A stretch of DNA of 64,000 nucleotides. Source: Glycomyces buryatensis (lineage in GTDB: Bacteria; Actinomycetota; Actinomycetes; Mycobacteriales; Micromonosporaceae). The position numbers and the translations under genes were made by a program. Below, piece after piece: positions 59,092 through 64,000 of the stretch. The DNA is taken from positions 62,001-126,000 of the forward strand of contig NZ_STGY01000056.1 of NCBI RefSeq assembly GCF_004912275.1, given 5' to 3'. The notes beneath the pieces were generated by a model that saw nothing but the letters and a program-made list of their open reading frames with translations, was not told where the DNA came from and did not search any database. Numbering within the stretch: the first letter of the stretch is position 1; each line of letters opens with the position of its first letter.

Positions 59092-59967
59092 CTACTCGGG
59101 CTTCACCGCATGGCCACCGAACTGGTTTCGCAGCGCGGCGACGGCCTTCATGGCCGGGGAGTCGTCCTGGCGGGAGACGAACCGGGCGAAGAGCGACTCG
59201 GTGATCGCCGGCGCGGCGACACGGAGGCGGATGGCCTCCTCGACCGTCCAGCGGCCCTCGCCGGAGTCCTCGACGTAGCCCTTGATCTTGGCCAGTTCGG
59301 GGTCCTCGTCCAGGGCCCGGTCGAGCAGGTCGAGCAGCCAGGACCGGATGACGGTGCCCGAGCGCCAGGACTTGAAGACCTCGGGCACGTTGTCGACGTA
59401 CTCGCTCGCCTCGAGCAGCTCGTAGCCCTCGGCGTAGGACTGCATCATGGCGTACTCGATGCCGTTGTGGACCATCTTGGCGTAGTGGCCGGCGCCGACA
59501 CCGCCGGCGTGGACGAAGCCGAACTCGCCTTCGGGCTTGAGCACGTTGAAGATCGGCATGAGCCGTTCGACATCGGCCGCGGCGCCGCCGACCATGAGGG
59601 CGTAGCCCTCCTTGATGCCCCACACGCCGCCTGAGACGCCGGCGTCGACGTAGCCGATGCCGGACTCGGCGAGCAGCTTCGCGTTGACCTCGTCGTCGGT
59701 GAAGCGGGAGTTCCCGCCGTCGATGACGATGTCACCCTCGGACAGCAGGCCGCCCAGTTCGGCCACGGTGGACCGGGTCGGCTCGCCCGCGGGCACCATG
59801 ACCCACACGGCCCGCGGGGTCTCGAGCGAGTCGACCAGTTCGGCCAGCGACCCGACGTCACTGGCGTCCGGGTTGCGGTCGTAGCCGACTACCTGGTGTC
59901 CAGCCTGTTCGAGCCGCAACTTCATGTTGCCGCCCATTTTGCCGAGCCCGATCATGCCGAGTTGCAT
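59092..59967 (-). CDS. gnd: 6-phosphogluconate dehydrogenase, short form
   Basis: This 291-residue decarboxylating dehydrogenase of the GndB/YqeC type is much shorter than the 470-residue GndA form. It has the GLGKMGGNM nucleotide motif at the N-terminus, DGGNSRFTDDE, the catalytic GGVWG and Lys-containing HYAKMVHNGIEY, and GEGRWTVEEAI near the end. Its place between dnaN and recF is a well-known feature of many actinomycetes. Confidence 0.93.
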   Translation of the reverse strand: MQLGMIGLGKMGGNMKLRLEQAGHQVVGYDRNPDASDVGSLAELVDSLETPRAVWVMVPAGEPTRSTVAELGGLLSEGDIVIDGGNSRFTDDEVNAKLLAESGIGYVDAGVSGGVWGIKEGYALMVGGAAADVERLMPIFNVLKPEGEFGFVHAGGVGAGHYAKMVHNGIEYAMMQSYAEGYELLEASEYVDNVPEVFKSWRSGTVIRSWLLDLLDRALDEDPELAKIKGYVEDSGEGRWTVEEAIRLRVAAPAITESLFARFVSRQDDSPAMKAVAALRNQFGGHAVKPE

Positions 59968-60033
59968 GTCGCGCCCCCTTTCGCATCAGCGATAAGCGTG
60001 TTCGCGCCCAGGTCACGCACTTCGTTGTGTGGG

Positions 60034-61194
60034 TTAGGCGTCCCACCGCAATGGTTGCAGCATGTACAGGTAGCCGTCGTGCTTTGTGTCAGATTCCTCA
60101 TCTTCGGGCGCGCCCTCCCCGCTCATCACGACCGGCTTGCCGAGCTCGTTCATCTTGAACGCGGTCACGGGAGCATCCACAACGGACAGACCGTCGAGGA
60201 GGTACGTGGGGTTGAACGCGATCTTGCCGGGTTCGCCGTCGAGCACGCAGTCCATGCCCTCGGACGCCTTGGCGTCCTCGGCGCCGCCGGCCTCGACCAC
60301 GAGGCCGTCCTCGTCGAAGGACAGGCGGATCGGCGAGTTGCGGTCGCCGACGAGCGCGACGCGGCGGGCCACCTCGATCAGGTCGGAGGTCTTGACCTTG
60401 AGCGTGGTCGAGTAGGACGTCGCCAGCAGGCTCCGCAGCGGCGGCAGCTGGCCGTCCAGGACCCGCGAGGTGGTCTGGCGGCCCCCGGCGATGAAGCCGA
60501 CCATGCCGGGGGAACCTTCGGTTCCCAACGGCACTGCGATCGTCACGGAACCCCCTGAATTTCCTGACGTGGACCCGAAGGTACGGGCGGTGTCCGCGAG
60601 GGCTTTGGCGGGCACCAGGACGGTCACGGCGACGTCGGACTCGCCGGGCTCCCAGGAGGAGTCGCGGATGGCCATCCGGTAGCGGTCGGTGGCGAGCATG
60701 CCCATGCCGCCGCCGGTCAACTCGAGCTGAACGCCGGTCATCGTCGGCAGGGTCTCGTCCTTGCCGGCGGCGATGGCGGTCTGGGCGACGGCCTTGGCGA
60801 ACTCGTCGGCGTCGATGGTGCCGATCGCCTCGGGCATCTGCGGCAGGCTCGGGTAGTCCTCCAGCGGCATCGTCGGCAGGGTGAAACGGGCCGAACCGCA
60901 AGTGAGTTCGGCGTGGGGGCCGTCGACGGTGAAGTTCACCGGCTTGTTCGGGAGGGCCTTGACGATCTCGGACAAGAGCTTCCCCGACACCAGGGTGGTC
61001 CCGGCCGATTCGCCGGTGACGGCGACGGTGACGCGGGTGGAGATCTCGTAGTCGAAACCGGAGATGGTCAGCTCGCCTTCGTCGACCGACAGGCGGGCTC
61101 CGGCGAGGACGGGAACCGACGGTCGGGTGGGAAGGCTCTTGGCCGTCCACGACACCGCGTCGGCGAAGGTGTCTCGATCAACTTGGAACTTCAT
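60034..61194 (-). CDS. dnaN: DNA polymerase III sliding clamp (beta)
   Basis: DnaN forms the ring that keeps polymerase on DNA. The 386-residue protein has the usual three-domain clamp pattern, starts MKFQVDRDTFADAVSW and ends with the VYMLQP-LR-like tail LYMLQPLRWDA. The ATG at 61194 follows GAGGAGCG. The oriC spacer separates it from dnaA. Confidence 0.97.
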   Translation of the reverse strand: MKFQVDRDTFADAVSWTAKSLPTRPSVPVLAGARLSVDEGELTISGFDYEISTRVTVAVTGESAGTTLVSGKLLSEIVKALPNKPVNFTVDGPHAELTCGSARFTLPTMPLEDYPSLPQMPEAIGTIDADEFAKAVAQTAIAAGKDETLPTMTGVQLELTGGGMGMLATDRYRMAIRDSSWEPGESDVAVTVLVPAKALADTARTFGSTSGNSGGSVTIAVPLGTEGSPGMVGFIAGGRQTTSRVLDGQLPPLRSLLATSYSTTLKVKTSDLIEVARRVALVGDRNSPIRLSFDEDGLVVEAGGAEDAKASEGMDCVLDGEPGKIAFNPTYLLDGLSVVDAPVTAFKMNELGKPVVMSGEGAPEDEESDTKHDGYLYMLQPLRWDA

Positions 61195-61591
61195 GGGTGC
61201 TCGCTCCTCATCTGGCTGAAGCCCGGTTGTACACAGCGCTATTACTAATGGTTTCTCTTTATATATAACTGTCGTCGTAGTAGTCGGTGCTGTGGAAACT
61301 GTGGAAAACCCGCCTTTTTGCAGCTAGACCCCTAAGTGGCCCTGTGGACGACCTGTGGAGAACCTGTGGATGAATCGGGAGTTTATCCACAGGTTCATGC
61401 ACCTGCCGAGTTTTCCACATTCTGTCCACAGCTTCATCCACAGCTTTTCCACAGGTTATGCACAGGGTTGTGCACACCGAAATTGCGAATCGAATTCACG
61501 GCTTCGCCTGTTTTCCACATTCTGTCCACAGGATTTCCACAGAAATCCGGGTTTATCCACAGCTTTTCCACAACGTTATCCACAGGCGACT
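61195..61591. other. oriC: chromosomal replication origin
   Basis: The dnaA-dnaN spacer holds perfect DnaA boxes TTATCCACA at 61383-61391, 61553-61561 and 61576-61584. Many near-matches (TTTTCCACA, CTGTCCACA, TCATCCACA, TTATGCACA and reversed TGTGGA forms) pack 61290-61590. An AT-rich stretch near 61235-61270 (TTTCTCTTTATATATAACTG), at the dnaN side, is the likely unwinding region. The layout matches Streptomyces-type origins. Confidence 0.93.
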
Positions 61592-63583
61592 TCATTCGTC
61601 GGTGTGTTTCAAACGATTGGTCAATTCCGCGATCTGGTTGTACAGGGCCCGGCGCTCGGCCATCTGCTTCCTGATCTTCTTGTTCGCGTGCATGACGGTG
61701 GTGTGGTCCCTGCCGCCGAACGCCTGCCCGATGCGCGGCAGCGACATGTCGGTCAGCTCCCGGCACAGGTACATCGCGACCTGGCGGGCGTTGACCAGCA
61801 CCCGCGAGCGCGAGTTCCCCTTGAGGTCGGAGCCCTGAACGCCGAAGTAGTCGGCGGTGGCGCTCATGATCTGGTCCACGGTGACCTCGGCGGCCTGCCC
61901 GCCCTCGGGGATGAAGTCGTGCAGCACTTCCTCGGCCAGACCCAGGTCGACCGGCTTGCGGTTGAGACTGGCGTAGGCCGTGACGCGGATGAGCGCGCCC
62001 TCCAGCTCCCGGATGGAGTGGTGGATCTGGGTGGCGATGAACTCGACCGCGTCGGTGGGGATGTTGAGTTCGTCCTGCACCGCCTTCTTGCGCAGGATCG
62101 CGATCCGCGTCTCCAGGTCCGGCGGCTGGATGTCGGCGAGCAGGCCCCACTCGAAGCGGGTGCGCAGCCGGTCCTCCAGGGTCTGGAGCTGCTTGGGAGA
62201 GCGGTCGGAGGAGATCACCAGCTGCTTGTTGGCGTTGTGCAGCGCGTTGAAGGTGTGGAAGAACTCTTCTTGGGTGCGCTCGCGGTCCATCAGGAATTGG
62301 ATGTCGTCGATCAGGAGGATGTCGACGTCCCGGTAGCGCCGCTGGAAGGCCTGCTGGCGGCGGTCCGACAGCGAGTTGATGAAGTCGTTCGTGAACTCCT
62401 CGGTGGTCACGTACCGCACCGAGGACGCGGTGCCCAGGTCGTGGGCGTAGTGGCCGACCGCATGCAGCAGGTGGGTCTTGCCGAGCCCGGAACCGCCGTA
62501 GATGAACAGCGGGTTGTAGGCCTTCGCGGGGGCCTCGGCCACGGCGAACGCGGCCGCGTGGGCGAAGCGGTTGGACGAGCCGATGACGAAGGTGTCGAAG
62601 TTGTAGCGCGGTTGCAGCCGGCCCACCCCGTCGACGACACCGGCCTGCGGGGCCTCCTTCACGGACTTGGTGATGCCGCCGCGGCGCTGCGGATCGGGGT
62701 CGTCCGACGGAGGCGGTGCGACCGGCGGGGTGTAGGCGTTCGCCTCCGCCGCCACCGCGTGAGCGGGGGTCGGCTCGGCCACCTCGGGTTGGTGCGGCTG
62801 CTGCTGCGGAATGCTCGGGGCCTCGGGCGCCGGCGCCGCGACTGGAGCCGGCGAGACGGGACGCTCCGGCGCGGTCTCGGGCTGTACCTCGGTTCGGGAC
62901 TCGGTCATCCGCGCCTCGGTCTGCGTCTCGGCGGCCGTTCGGGCTCGCGAGCCACGGCCGTTCGCGCGGAACGCGTCCGTGTCGAACAGGCTCGGCGGAT
63001 TCGCCGAAGGCTGCACGGGAACCGGATCCGGCTGCCGCTGCTGAGGCTGGGCCTGCGGTTGCTGCGGCGATGCGGGCGCCGGTTCCTGGTACTGCGGCTC
63101 GGCCTGAGCCGGCGGCTGCGACCGGGGCGCGGGAGGGGAGGGAGGCGTCTCGACCGGGTCGGTGCGGGGCATCTCGAAGATCAGCGTCGCGTCGGAGGCT
63201 GCGGGTCGAGCGGGCTCCCACGACTCATCCCGTCGGACGGGCGCGGGTGGCTCCTCGGCCCGGACGGGCTCAGCCGGCGGCTCAGGGGCGGCGGCGGTGG
63301 CATGCTCGATCGGGGCCTCGGTCGAGCTGTCCTGCATGGTGACCGCGATCTGCGTCGGCTGACCCAGGACCTGGGACAGCGATTCGCTGATCGGGTCGCG
63401 CAGCTTCGACTCGAAGGCGGCGCGGGCGAACTTGTTGGGGGCGGCGATGATGAACGTCCCGTTCATCGCCACCAGGGGCTGCGTCAGGCGCATCCACGCC
63501 TGCTGCTGACGCGACAGCACTGACGTCTCAGTCAGCTCGGCGGTCACCGCCGACCAGACTGCCGACAGATCTTGGTCGGTCAC
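61592..63583 (-). CDS. dnaA: Chromosomal replication initiator DnaA
   Basis: DnaA opens oriC. The 663-residue protein has domain I ([18 protein letters not shown]), a very long Pro/Gln/Ala-rich domain II (about 100-310), the AAA+ domain with Walker [11 protein letters not shown] and Walker [11 protein letters not shown], and the DNA-binding domain with [11 protein letters not shown]. Long linkers are typical of actinomycete DnaA. GTG 63583 has GAGGG nine bases upstream; ATG 63592 in frame has no room for a ribosome site. Confidence 0.96.
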   Translation of the reverse strand: MTDQDLSAVWSAVTAELTETSVLSRQQQAWMRLTQPLVAMNGTFIIAAPNKFARAAFESKLRDPISESLSQVLGQPTQIAVTMQDSSTEAPIEHATAAAPEPPAEPVRAEEPPAPVRRDESWEPARPAASDATLIFEMPRTDPVETPPSPPAPRSQPPAQAEPQYQEPAPASPQQPQAQPQQRQPDPVPVQPSANPPSLFDTDAFRANGRGSRARTAAETQTEARMTESRTEVQPETAPERPVSPAPVAAPAPEAPSIPQQQPHQPEVAEPTPAHAVAAEANAYTPPVAPPPSDDPDPQRRGGITKSVKEAPQAGVVDGVGRLQPRYNFDTFVIGSSNRFAHAAAFAVAEAPAKAYNPLFIYGGSGLGKTHLLHAVGHYAHDLGTASSVRYVTTEEFTNDFINSLSDRRQQAFQRRYRDVDILLIDDIQFLMDRERTQEEFFHTFNALHNANKQLVISSDRSPKQLQTLEDRLRTRFEWGLLADIQPPDLETRIAILRKKAVQDELNIPTDAVEFIATQIHHSIRELEGALIRVTAYASLNRKPVDLGLAEEVLHDFIPEGGQAAEVTVDQIMSATADYFGVQGSDLKGNSRSRVLVNARQVAMYLCRELTDMSLPRIGQAFGGRDHTTVMHANKKIRKQMAERRALYNQIAELTNRLKHTDE

Positions 63584-64000
63584 CTTCGCCATCCCTCGCA
63601 ATACTCGGTTACGTCTCCGCGGGCGTCGACGTGGTGCGCTAGACTTCGGTCTTCGGACGGCCCGGTTTCGCCAGGCGCGAAGCCGTCGGACCAGACTTCC
63701 CCACTCGGTTGCCCGCAGTGCGTCTAAGCAGTTTTCCACAGGTTATCCACAGGCACTCAGTTGGCCTGTGTACATGCGTGCCTCGTGACAATGTTTCCTG
63801 AATCACGGTCATGACCTGCGTTTTTATGTGAGCGATCCGGCGATCTGCTAGGCGGCGCGGCGAACTCGCCCATGATGTGGACAAAGTTATCCACAGGCAG
63901 CACTTCGGCTTCACCGACGACCGTCCACGCTGTGCGATCCGCGCGGCGCTGCCCAGCTGAACCGGCCTGCGGCGAGGCGTCGCCGGGCGGCGAGTAATAT
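63584..64000. other. dnaA upstream region with extra DnaA boxes
   Basis: This end of the window has no supported gene. It carries perfect TTATCCACA boxes at 63743-63751 and 63887-63895 and a TTTTCCACA at 63732-63740, so DnaA probably autoregulates dnaA here or the origin region extends across dnaA. In this clade rpmH usually lies just beyond, divergent from dnaA, but it is not within the window. Confidence 0.7.

Noticed and set aside
63639-63914. A 91-codon frame upstream of dnaA (-)
   Set aside because: It is read through clustered DnaA boxes and has no convincing ribosome site or family; the region is more likely regulatory.
1-64000. CRISPR array or cas genes
   Set aside because: No regularly spaced repeats or Cas motifs were seen anywhere in the window.

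Overview
The window is high-GC actinobacterial DNA next to the chromosomal replication origin. The right end carries, all on the minus strand, dnaA, an oriC-type spacer full of DnaA boxes, dnaN, a short 6-phosphogluconate dehydrogenase, recF, a DciA/DUF721 protein, gyrB, gyrA, a DUF3566 membrane protein, tRNA-Ile(GAT), a DLW-39-type small protein and tRNA-Ala(TGC). This order is that of Streptomyces, Micromonosporaceae and Glycomycetales relatives. The species cannot be fixed from the sequence alone.

Positions 1-22,500 are ordinary chromosome: alanine racemase (cut by the window edge), B12-independent methionine synthase metE behind a cobalamin riboswitch, a short-chain dehydrogenase, a secreted subtilisin-like protease, a crcB/fluc fluoride channel pair, a dicarboxylate symporter, an AAA ATPase beside a perfect 27-bp-arm inverted repeat, a TetR regulator divergent from a DUF2306 protein, a DUF418 protein, a tctCBA tricarboxylate transporter divergent from its CitAB-type two-component system, an acetyltransferase-TetR pair and a secreted GH5 glycosidase.

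Positions 22,581-51,211 form one integrated element of about 28.6 kb, an actinomycete integrative and conjugative element (AICE). It is bounded by a 47-bp perfect direct repeat of the 3' part of tRNA-Ala, with the integrase next to the intact tRNA. Its backbone is a minus-strand run of about 35 translationally coupled genes (43.5 to 23.1 kb): small HTH proteins, a GGDEF protein, many unknowns, an SpdB-like DUF2637 protein, an FtsK/TraB-type DNA translocase, a Pycsar-effector-like membrane protein, a DnaB helicase, a winged-helix replication protein with a candidate internal origin, and a Dam-type methylase. A GntR repressor with a NUDIX protein (candidate pSAM2-Pif-like immunity gene) is read the other way. 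Further right lie a second GntR regulator with a purC homologue and a small unknown protein, a VapBC45-type toxin-antitoxin set with a third small gene, and a tyrosine integrase carrying a C-terminal GntR winged helix.

The most unusual signals are at RNA and DNA level inside the element. Two diverged copies of a 160-190 nt element resemble the actinobacterial rRNA leader (TTGAGAACTCAA type). One sits at the head of the long operon and the other beside the purC cassette, and several perfect hairpins lie in the operon's intergenic gaps. Together these suggest a processive-antitermination control system. A 15-bp repeat (GTGTCCGGTGTTCGG, three copies in two reading frames, with extra GTGTTCGG 8-mers) in the spdB-like gene is a candidate transfer (clt) locus for the TraB protein. 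A 52-bp direct repeat brackets the purC cassette.
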